Of a stretch of DNA of 16,655 nucleotides, positions 5,966 through 12,023 are shown in pieces. Source of the DNA: an uncultured Anaerolineaceae bacterium (GTDB lineage Bacteria > Chloroflexota > Anaerolineae > Anaerolineales > Anaerolineaceae); assembly GCA_937920255.1 (NCBI GenBank), contig CALDSL010000443.1, positions 1-16,655 on the forward strand, read 5' to 3'. Under the pieces are notes generated by a model. That model was not told where the DNA came from. It saw only the letters and a list, made by a program, of their open reading frames with translations, and did no database searches. Within the stretch, counting starts at the first letter, position 1; every line of letters starts with the position of its first letter. The position numbers and the translations under genes are program-made.

Positions 5966-8026
5966 ATGCCAAACCGATTAATACACGAAACCTCGCCCTA
6001 CCTGCTCCAGCATGCCAACAACCCGGTGGACTGGTACCCGTGGGGCGAAGAAGCGCTCCAAAAAGCCCGGCAGGAAAACAAACCCATTTTCCTCAGCATC
6101 GGCTACGCCGCCTGCCACTGGTGCCATGTGATGGAGAGCGAGTCCTTTACCGACCCCGAAACCGCGGAACTGATGAACCGCGATTTCATCAATATCAAAG
6201 TCGACCGCGAAGAGCGGCCCGACCTGGACGGCATCTACATGACCGCCGTCACCGCCATGACCGGCAGCGGCGGCTGGCCGATGAGCGTGTTCCTCACCCC
6301 CGAGGGACGACCGTTCTACGGCGGCACCTATTTTCCGCCGGCGCGTCGCTACGGCATGCCCTCGTTCAAAGAGGTACTGTACAGCGCTGCCCGTAGCTGG
6401 AAAGAAGCCAAAGGCGAGATCTACCGCGTGGCCGACCGCCTGACCGATCACCTGCGCAAGACCGCCCAATGGGGGTCGCAGGCCGGTGAAGCGCTCAGCA
6501 TGGAAACCCTTGAAGCCGCCACAGCGGATTTGATCTCCAGCTACGACTGGAACGACGGCGGCTGGGGCCCCGCGCCAAAATTCCCGCAGCCGATGTCGAT
6601 CGAGTTCCTGCTCCAGCAGGCTGAACGCGGCAACCCGGAAGCGCTGCGCGCTGCACTCGACGCATTGCGGGTGATGCAGCGCGGCGGCATGTATGACGTG
6701 GTGGGCGGCGGGTTTCACCGTTACAGCACTGACGGCAAGTGGCTGGTGCCACATTTCGAGAAGATGCTGTATGATAACGCCCAGCTTGCGCTGGCCTATC
6801 TACACGCCTACCAGGTCAGCGGAGATGAATCCTTCCGCCGCACGTGCGAAGAAACGCTCGATTTTGTGCTGCGCGAGCTCACCGGGCCGAAGGGCGGCTT
6901 TTATAGCAGCCTCGACGCCGATTCAGAGGGCGAAGAGGGATTGTTCTACATCTGGGGCTACCTGGAACTGGAACACCTGATCCCTGAAGAGATGGCTTTG
7001 CAGATTTTCCGCGAGGCCTACGGCGTCACTGTGCAGGGAAATTTCGATGGGGCGCACACGGTGCTGCGCCAGCAGGTGGACGACGCCACCCTGGCCGAGA
7101 AGTGGAACCTGACCGAAGACGAACTGCGCCAGCGCTTGAAGGCCATGCGCGAGCGCCTGTTCAGCGCGCGCGAGAATCGCCAGCGCCCGGCCACGGACGA
7201 CAAGGTACTGGTCTCGTGGAACGCGCTGATGTTGATCGCCTTTGCCGAGGCAGCGCGCGTCCTCGACCGGGAGGATTACCTGCGGGCAGCCCAGCGCAAC
7301 GCTGATTTTCTGCTGACCAATCTGGTGCAGGATGGGCAGTTGATGCGCGCATGGCGCGGCGGGCAGGCCCGGCACAACGCCTTTTTAGAAGACTACGCCG
7401 CTCTTGCGCTGGGTCTCATGGCCCTGTACCAGACCGATTTCAACCCGCGCTGGTACCAGTCAGCGCGGCAGTTGGCGGCGGACATGATGGCCGGTTTCCA
7501 CGACCCGGACGGCGGTTTTTACACCACCCACAAAGATCATGGCGAGCTGGTCATCCGCCCCAAAGAATTGCAGGATAACGCCACCCCCTCGGGTAACGCG
7601 CTGGCGGCGATGGCCCTCTTGCTACTGGACGCCTACGAAGATAACGGCGAGTGGCGCGACACCGCCGAGCAGATGCTGGCGCGCATACAGGGTTATGCCA
7701 GCCAGTACCCGATGGCATTTGCCTACTGGCTGCAGGCGATGGACTTTGCCCTCGGGCCGGTGATCCAGGTGGCGATTGTGACGGAAAGTGAAGCCCAAGC
7801 GAACCGGCCTCTGCTGAATGCGCTGCGCCACGCCTACCGCCCGCGTACCATTGCCGCGGCTTCGCAATTGCCGCTGGAGCCTGGGGTACCTGCGCTGCTG
7901 CGCGACCGACCGGCGCGCGGCGCGGCCACCGCCTACGTGTGCCGTAACTTTGCCTGCGACCTGCCGGTCACAAGCGTCGACGACTTCCTGCGGCAGCTGC
8001 CCGGAGGGTTGCGGTCAGGACAGTAG
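5966..8026 (+). CDS. DUF255 thioredoxin-like/six-hairpin protein (YyaL, SPATA20-like)
   Basis: A 686-residue protein of the widely conserved YyaL/SPATA20 family. The N-terminal DUF255 domain (about 1-165) has a thioredoxin-like fold: NRLIHETSPYLLQHANNPVDW, then SIGYAACHWCHVMESESF with a CHWC motif (C50, C53). The rest is an (alpha/alpha)6-barrel-like region, with GGWGPAPKFPQP, HFEKMLYDNAQL, DADSEGEEGLFYIW and DDKVLVSWNALM, as in N-acylglucosamine 2-epimerase-type barrels. Length and motifs are complete for the family. Its reaction is not established; a redox or sugar-linked role is often suggested. I chose the ATG at 5966 because MPNRLI is the usual family N-terminus; in-frame ATGs at 5939 and 5951 exist, and none has a good ribosome site. 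The stop overlaps the convergent hydrolase by 12 bp. Confidence 0.92.
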   Translation: MPNRLIHETSPYLLQHANNPVDWYPWGEEALQKARQENKPIFLSIGYAACHWCHVMESESFTDPETAELMNRDFINIKVDREERPDLDGIYMTAVTAMTGSGGWPMSVFLTPEGRPFYGGTYFPPARRYGMPSFKEVLYSAARSWKEAKGEIYRVADRLTDHLRKTAQWGSQAGEALSMETLEAATADLISSYDWNDGGWGPAPKFPQPMSIEFLLQQAERGNPEALRAALDALRVMQRGGMYDVVGGGFHRYSTDGKWLVPHFEKMLYDNAQLALAYLHAYQVSGDESFRRTCEETLDFVLRELTGPKGGFYSSLDADSEGEEGLFYIWGYLELEHLIPEEMALQIFREAYGVTVQGNFDGAHTVLRQQVDDATLAEKWNLTEDELRQRLKAMRERLFSARENRQRPATDDKVLVSWNALMLIAFAEAARVLDREDYLRAAQRNADFLLTNLVQDGQLMRAWRGGQARHNAFLEDYAALALGLMALYQTDFNPRWYQSARQLAADMMAGFHDPDGGFYTTHKDHGELVIRPKELQDNATPSGNALAAMALLLLDAYEDNGEWRDTAEQMLARIQGYASQYPMAFAYWLQAMDFALGPVIQVAIVTESEAQANRPLLNALRHAYRPRTIAAASQLPLEPGVPALLRDRPARGAATAYVCRNFACDLPVTSVDDFLRQLPGGLRSGQ

Positions 8027-8779
8027 AAACGCCAGCAGCGTCTGGTTGAAGGCCTCGGGCTGGTCAGCGATGACGGCATGATTGCCGCCAGGGATGACCA
8101 CCTGTCGCGAACCGGGAATCGCGGTCAGTTCGCGCTGCGCCTGCGGAGGCACGGTGGTATCGTGCTCGCCGCTGATGATCAGCGCCGGCTGGCGGATGGA
8201 GGCCAGGCGGCGGCGGCTGTCGAACAGCGCCAGCCCGCGCATCGCCGCGCGGTAAACCTTGGGGTCGGCGGCCAAAATTTTCTCAATCAGTATGTCCCGC
8301 AACACAGCCTGATCCGAGTCGGGAAAGACGCGCCAGGCCACCGTCGCAGCCTGGTAGCGCACGCCGCGCAGGTTGGCTAAAGCGAAGCGCCGCAGCAGGT
8401 AGGCTGTTTCAGACCAGCCTTTGGGTCTCAGGCAGGCGAACGTGCTGACCAGTACCAGTCTGCGCACCAGATGTGGCGTTTCCAACGCGATCAACTGTGC
8501 CGCCACCCCACCCATCGATAGACCGACTACGTCCGCGCTTTCGATCCCTAGCGACGGCAATACCCCGGCTGCCGCGCGCGCCGCCGCGCGAATGCTCCAG
8601 CGGCCGGCCGGAGCGGGCGATGCGCCAAACCCGGGGAAATCCACCGCCAGCGGCCGAAAACCGGCCGCGGCCAGGGCGGGAAACTGCAGCGCCCACGATT
8701 CGCCGTCCGCGCCCAGGCCATGCAGCAGCAAAACAGCGTGCTCGCCAGTGGGGTTTGGGTCAAGATAATGGATCGTCAT
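8015..8779 (-). CDS. Alpha/beta hydrolase
   Basis: A 254-residue alpha/beta-hydrolase-fold protein, complete. Visible parts are the oxyanion-hole motif HGLGADGESW (from H20), DFPGFGASPAP after strand 4, the nucleophile elbow GLSMGG (S88), the catalytic acid in SGEHDTTVP (D207) and the catalytic His in GGNHAV (H234). A helical lid of about residues 118-185 lies between strands 6 and 7. There is no signal peptide, so it is probably cytoplasmic and monomeric. The family includes esterases, C-C hydrolases (MhpC/BphD type), haloperoxidase-like enzymes and lactonases; the substrate cannot be read here. The ATG at 8779 has AGGA 7 bases upstream. It converges with the DUF255 gene and is divergent from murA, with which it appears to share a palindromic -10 element. 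Confidence 0.9.
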   Translation of the reverse strand: MTIHYLDPNPTGEHAVLLLHGLGADGESWALQFPALAAAGFRPLAVDFPGFGASPAPAGRWSIRAAARAAAGVLPSLGIESADVVGLSMGGVAAQLIALETPHLVRRLVLVSTFACLRPKGWSETAYLLRRFALANLRGVRYQAATVAWRVFPDSDQAVLRDILIEKILAADPKVYRAAMRGLALFDSRRRLASIRQPALIISGEHDTTVPPQAQRELTAIPGSRQVVIPGGNHAVIADQPEAFNQTLLAFLLS

Positions 8780-8833
8780 GCGCTGTTCCTGGTATTGGCA
8801 GTGATCGGGTCTGCCGCATTTCCGGCAAATTCT

Positions 8834-8862
8834 AGTATACTGGGGATGAAAGAGCCTGGCAA
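8834..8862 (-). promoter_or_regulatory. Promoter for the hydrolase gene, overlapping the murA -10
   Basis: On the minus strand TTGCCA (8862-8857) and TATACT (8839-8834) are 17 bp apart, a strong vegetative-type promoter pointing towards the hydrolase start at 8779 with a leader of about 48 nt. The -10 sits inside the palindrome AGTATACT (8834-8841), so the same bases also form TATACT on the plus strand. Confidence 0.6.
8836..8841 (+). promoter_or_regulatory. -10 element upstream of murA (shared palindrome)
   Basis: TATACT (8836-8841) lies 45 bp before the murA ATG, within the self-complementary AGTATACT. The -35 region at 17-18 bp (TGCCGC/GCCGCA) is weak. Transcription in the two directions would compete for the same melted region. 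Confidence 0.45.
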
Positions 8863-8886
8863 CGACAATCCCCTTTGGAGGAATTC

Positions 8887-10167
8887 ATGGAAAAGTTTGT
8901 TATTGATGGTGGGGTTCCCCTGCAAGGCGATGTAACCCCAGCCGGAAATAAAAACGCTGCCCTGCCGCTGCTGGCAGCCTGCCTGCTGACCGACGAACCG
9001 GTCACGCTGCATAATGTGCCGGATATCGGTGATGTACAGGCCATGCGCCGGTTGCTGGAAAGCCTGGGGGTGGATATCCAGGTCAATGAAAATACGTGGG
9101 TCGTCCAGGCGCAAACGGTTACCCCGGCTGACCTCGACCCCGACTTGACGCGCAAAATCCGCGCGTCGATCCTGCTGGCCGGACCGATGACCGCCCGTTT
9201 TGGCGAGCTGCGCCTTCCCCCGCCGGGCGGCGACGTGATCGGCCGCCGGCGCGTGGATACGCACCTGCTGGCGCTCAAAAAGCTGGGCGCAAACATCGAT
9301 TACGACCGCAACTTCACCTTCCAGGCCAAAGGGCTGCGCGGCGCGGATATCCTGCTGGATGAGGCCAGCGTCACCGCCACCGAAAATGCGATCATGGCCT
9401 GCGCCCTGGCCAAAGGTGAATCGGTGCTGCGCAACGCCGCCTCCGAGCCGCATGTTCAGGAGCTGTGCCACTTCCTCAACCGCCTGGGGGCGCGCATCAG
9501 CAACATCGGCTCCAACACGCTCAATATTGAAGGCGTCTCGCGGCTGCACGGCGGCGAATTTACCATCGGGCCGGATTACCTGGAAGTGGTCAGCTTTATC
9601 GGCGCGGCAGTGGTCACCCGCGGCTCGATCCGCATCCACAATGCCGGGCCGGATTACCTGGACATGATCCGGCTGGTGTTTGGCCGTCTGGGCGTGGTTT
9701 GGGACGTAGAGGGCGAAGATATTGTCGTACCGGCCGACCAGCCGCTGGAAATCGAAACTGACCTGGGCGGGGCGATTCCGACCATCAACGTGATGCCCTG
9801 GCCGGCCTTCCCTACCGACCTGATGAGCATCGCCATCGTCGTGGCCACCCAGTCACGCGGTTCGGTGCTGTTCCACGACTGGATGTACCCCAGCCGCATG
9901 TTCTTCACCGACAAGCTGGTGGGCATGGGCGCGCAGATCGTGCTGTGCGACCCGCACCGCTGCATCGTGCAGGGGCCTACCCGCCTGTACCCGGAGAAGA
10001 TGGAAAGCCCAGATATCCGCGCCGGCATGTCGCTGGTGCTGGCGGCGCTTTCAGCCAGCGGCCGCTCGGTGATCCGCAACATCGGCCAGATTGACCGCGG
10101 GTATGAATCGGTAGACAAAAAGCTGGCCTCACTGGGCGCAAAGATCGAGCGACAAAAAGAAGCTTAA
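8887..10167 (+). CDS. murA: UDP-N-acetylglucosamine 1-carboxyvinyltransferase MurA, Asp-type active site
   Basis: A 426-residue EPSP-synthase-fold enzyme that catalyses the first committed step of peptidoglycan synthesis, moving the enolpyruvyl group of phosphoenolpyruvate to UDP-GlcNAc in the cytoplasm. Conserved elements are AGNKNAALPLL (K22, N23), RASILLAGPMTARFGE, WPAFPTD (the equivalent of E. coli D305) and the C-terminal IGQIDRGYE (the Arg equivalent of R397). In the flexible active-site loop the usual PGGC is PGGD: D116 replaces the catalytic Cys115 that fosfomycin alkylates. Asp at this position is known from mycobacterial, chlamydial and Borrelia MurA and makes the enzyme insensitive to fosfomycin. 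The start at 8887 is fixed by GGAGG (8877-8881); an in-frame start 12 bp upstream is unlikely. No other cell-wall gene adjoins it. A bidirectional terminator follows the stop. Confidence 0.95.
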   Translation: MEKFVIDGGVPLQGDVTPAGNKNAALPLLAACLLTDEPVTLHNVPDIGDVQAMRRLLESLGVDIQVNENTWVVQAQTVTPADLDPDLTRKIRASILLAGPMTARFGELRLPPPGGDVIGRRRVDTHLLALKKLGANIDYDRNFTFQAKGLRGADILLDEASVTATENAIMACALAKGESVLRNAASEPHVQELCHFLNRLGARISNIGSNTLNIEGVSRLHGGEFTIGPDYLEVVSFIGAAVVTRGSIRIHNAGPDYLDMIRLVFGRLGVVWDVEGEDIVVPADQPLEIETDLGGAIPTINVMPWPAFPTDLMSIAIVVATQSRGSVLFHDWMYPSRMFFTDKLVGMGAQIVLCDPHRCIVQGPTRLYPEKMESPDIRAGMSLVLAALSASGRSVIRNIGQIDRGYESVDKKLASLGAKIERQKEA

Positions 10168-10172
10168 GCTGG

Positions 10173-10211
10173 AATCAAAAAACCAGAGCCGCAAAGCTCT
10201 GGTTTTTGATT
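10173..10211. terminator. Bidirectional rho-independent terminator between murA and thioredoxin
   Basis: A near-perfect inverted repeat: AATC, an A-run and CCAGAGC (10173-10189), a 6-nt loop, then GCTCTGG, a T-run and GATT (10196-10211). The GC-rich inner stem (CCAGAGC/GCTCTGG) is followed by a run of T on either strand, so it can stop transcription from murA (+) and from the converging thioredoxin gene (-), whose stops lie 5 and 13 bp away. Confidence 0.9.
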
Positions 10212-10224
10212 GCGCAGATGCAAT

Positions 10225-10584
10225 TTAATTGGCGCTGCTATCCGTGCCGCCGGCTACCGATAAAAATTCGTTGACCACGTCGCGAAGCATGCCTTCCGGC
10301 AGCGCGCCGACCTGGCGGTGCACGATTTTGCCATTGAAGACAAACAGCATGGTGGGAATACCCTGCACGCCGTAGCGCATGGCCCATTCCTGGTTCTCGT
10401 CGGTGTTTACTTTGGCGATGACCAGCTTGCCGGCCTGCTCTTTGGCAAGTTTATCCAGAACTGGGGCAACCATGCGGCAGGGACTGCACCAGGGGGCCCA
10501 GAAATCAACGATCACCGGCAAACTCGACTTGAGAACATTCTGCTCAAAATCCGTGTCGGTGACCTGAATGGGGTGATCTGTCAT
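10225..10584 (-). CDS. trxA: Thioredoxin with WCSPC active site
   Basis: A 119-residue single-domain thioredoxin, the general cytoplasmic disulfide reductant recharged by thioredoxin reductase. It shows the full fold: VIVDFWAPWCSPCRMVAPVLDKLA with the redox pair C33/C36, the buried Asp (D27), the cis-Pro loop GIPTMLFVFNG (P77), and a C-terminal amphipathic helix. The dipeptide between the cysteines is Ser-Pro, not the classical Gly-Pro, which usually shifts the redox potential modestly. The ATG at 10584 has AGGAG 7 bases upstream; a TTG one codon earlier would be too close to it. It has its own promoter (TTGGGG-17-TATACT) and a terminator shared with murA. The gene symbol follows family usage; a specialised paralogue cannot be excluded. 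Confidence 0.94.
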   Translation of the reverse strand: MTDHPIQVTDTDFEQNVLKSSLPVIVDFWAPWCSPCRMVAPVLDKLAKEQAGKLVIAKVNTDENQEWAMRYGVQGIPTMLFVFNGKIVHRQVGALPEGMLRDVVNEFLSVAGGTDSSAN

Positions 10585-10626
10585 CAAAACGCTCCTATCT
10601 CTTCCAAAACCGGATCAATCGAGGAG

Positions 10627-10655
10627 AGTATACCACAGCCCGGCGCTTCCCCCAA
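10627..10655 (-). promoter_or_regulatory. Promoter of the thioredoxin gene
   Basis: On the minus strand TTGGGG (10655-10650) and TATACT (10632-10627) are separated by 17 bp, placing the start near 10620 and giving a ~36-nt leader with AGGAG before the ATG at 10584. Confidence 0.6.
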
Positions 10656-10729
10656 ACCCGGCCCCGGTCATGTAGAACCCTGCGCCACGCGTTTCATCTC
10701 CCGCTGGCTGCGGCGCGCGGTGATCGGAA

Positions 10730-10990
10730 TGTAGAATGCGGTCGTTTTTATGACCGCACCGCTGGATGGTAAAAGCCGGTTGCGCTTTACGGGCCATGCA
10801 AAAAGGCTTCACCGCGAAGAAGCGAAGAGCGCGCACCGTCCCGGTGTTCCTTCGGGAAAGGAAACGCGAAGAAAATTTTAAAACGTTATCCTTCGCGTTT
10901 TTCTTCGCGTAATTCGCACCTTCGCGGTGCGCTTTTGCACGAGTTATAAAATAAGAAACGGTGCGGTCTGGAAAACGACCGCATCCTACA
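10730..10990. mobile_element. MITE-like 261-bp element with 32-bp terminal inverted repeats and nested hairpins
   Basis: The ends are inverted repeats of 32 bp (10730-10761 and 10959-10990) matching at 28 of 32 positions, and the element begins TGTAG and ends CTACA. Each end is itself a hairpin, TGCGGTC-N8-GACCGCA (10737-10758 and 10962-10983). Two further inverted pairs are nested inside: CACCGCGAAG (10810-10819) with CTTCGCGGTG (10920-10929), and ACGCGAAGAAAA (10864-10875) with TTTTCTTCGCGT (10899-10910). The whole unit could fold into one long cruciform. It contains no transposase gene, so it would be non-autonomous if mobile. No clear target-site duplication is visible beyond AA on both sides. 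The alternative is a static family of intergenic palindromes. Confidence 0.7.
10941..10983 (-). terminator. Possible terminator of the signalling operon, made by the element's right end
   Basis: Read leftwards, the right-end hairpin TGCGGTC-N8-GACCGCA (10983-10962) lies about 34 bp past the response-regulator stop and is followed by a T-rich stretch (ACCGTTTCTTATTTTAT). The T-run is interrupted, so termination would be moderate. No other terminator is visible for the operon. Confidence 0.35.
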
Positions 10991-11016
10991 AAACGATGAA
11001 TATTATTTATGCCGGT

Positions 11017-11754
11017 CTACTCTTCGCTGACCTGCGCGCGCATGCGGTTGTAATCGACGAAACGGTAGCCCACGCCGCGCTCGGTGAGGATGTACCTGGG
11101 GTTGGCCGGGTCTTCTTCCAGTTTCTGGCGCAGGTAATTGATGTACAGGCGCACGTAATGCGGCTCGTCGCGGTACTCGTAGCCCCACACCTTGGAGAGT
11201 AGCTGGTCGTAGGTCATCACCCAACCCGCGTTTTGCACCAGGTGGTACAGCAGGCGGTATTCGGTCGGGCGCAGCTTGACCAACTGGCCTTCCACCCATA
11301 CCTCGCGCCGTGAAAAGTCGATCTGTAAACGTTCATCCACACGGATGACCTCATTTGGCGCGGCGCCCGATGCCTGATCGGTGCGGCGCAACACGGCGCG
11401 CACCCGGCTGACCAGCTCACGTGGGCTAAACGGCTTGGTGACATAATCGTCCGCGCCCAGTTCCAAGCCGCGCACGCGGTCATCCTCTTCGCCCTTGGCG
11501 GTCAGCATGATCACCGGCACGGTACTGACCTCGCGGATCATCTTTAATACCTCAAACCCATCGAGGTCCGGCATCATCACATCCAGCAAGATCAGGTCGG
11601 GCAGCGCGTCACGCAACGCCTGGATGGCCTGCATGCCGCGGTATGCCTCAATCACATGAAAGCCGTCATGTTCCAGGTTCAAGCGGATGAAACGCGCCAT
11701 GCGTTCTTCATCATCCACCACCAGGATTGTCCGGTTTTTTAACGAGTCGTCCAT
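11017..11754 (-). CDS. OmpR/PhoB-family response regulator, last gene of the signalling operon
   Basis: A 245-residue DNA-binding response regulator. The receiver domain (about 7-122) is complete: acidic pocket D14/D15/E16, phosphoacceptor D58 in LLDVMMPD, switch Thr T85 in MLTAK, and K107 in TKPFSP. The C-terminal winged-helix domain (about 138-235) has LRPTEYRLLYHLVQNAG and the recognition-helix and wing region YVRLYINYLRQKL through ILTERGVGYRF. It should bind direct repeats as a phosphorylated dimer. I start it at the ATG at 11754, where the receiver begins as in relatives; the longer open frame to 11829 overlaps the upstream gene. The gap to that gene is 7 bp. No histidine kinase lies beside it. 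Its place after a Ser/Thr kinase, phosphatase and FHA gene suggests that it is an output of that system, perhaps modified on Ser/Thr; that is inference. Confidence 0.95.
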   Translation of the reverse strand: MDDSLKNRTILVVDDEERMARFIRLNLEHDGFHVIEAYRGMQAIQALRDALPDLILLDVMMPDLDGFEVLKMIREVSTVPVIMLTAKGEEDDRVRGLELGADDYVTKPFSPRELVSRVRAVLRRTDQASGAAPNEVIRVDERLQIDFSRREVWVEGQLVKLRPTEYRLLYHLVQNAGWVMTYDQLLSKVWGYEYRDEPHYVRLYINYLRQKLEEDPANPRYILTERGVGYRFVDYNRMRAQVSEE

Positions 11755-11761
11755 TGTTCTA

Positions 11762-12001
11762 TCACTCCCGCACGTGCGTAATGATCTCCTCTTCATCCCT
11801 GTCGGACATGACTTCGATAAAATTGACACGGATCATCGGCCAGATCACAGTCGAAACGTTGCCGTTGAGATAACTGATATCTTTCCCATCCCGGCGGCGT
11901 GGATTTTTCACCACGACAATTTGATCAGAAGGAGCGGGCATCTCATCCAACTCACCGACGATCGGGTCTTCGTTTGCAATGTGCAGGATCACCGAAATCA
12001 T
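11762..12001 (-). CDS. 79-residue protein of unknown function in the signalling operon
   Basis: I do not recognise this protein. It is 79 residues long, soluble, without Cys, and looks beta-rich: a hydrophobic strand (SVILHIAN), an acidic turn (NEDPIVGELDEMP), another strand (QIVVVKNP), a basic turn (RRRDGKD), then strands STVIWPMIRVNFIEVM and a charged tail (DRDEEE). That pattern would suit a small beta-barrel adaptor. The ATG at 12001 has an excellent ribosome site, AGGAGAGGG, 7 bases upstream, which makes the gene convincing despite its size. It lies 22 bp after the FHA gene and 7 bp before the response regulator, so it is co-transcribed and probably works with them. Confidence 0.8.
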   Translation of the reverse strand: MISVILHIANEDPIVGELDEMPAPSDQIVVVKNPRRRDGKDISYLNGNVSTVIWPMIRVNFIEVMSDRDEEEIITHVRE

Positions 12002-12023
12002 GTTCGCGCCCTCTCCTATTGTA

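Larger units (their letters stand above)
10656..11016. other. Gene-free stretch between the thioredoxin promoter and the response regulator
   Basis: This 361-bp stretch has no credible gene. Most of it is the 261-bp inverted-repeat element at 10730-10990. The 74 bp before it (10656-10729) and the 26 bp after it (10991-11016) show nothing I can name. Two open frames that cross it are Arg/Cys-rich or antisense to the neighbouring gene and have no ribosome site. Confidence 0.6.

Noticed and set aside
10615..10836. 73-residue open frame on the minus strand across the inverted-repeat element
   Set aside because: It has no ribosome site, runs through the element's left end and the thioredoxin promoter, and resembles no protein family I know.
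10927..11202. 91-residue open frame on the plus strand
   Set aside because: It starts inside the inverted-repeat element and runs antisense through the regulator's DNA-binding domain.
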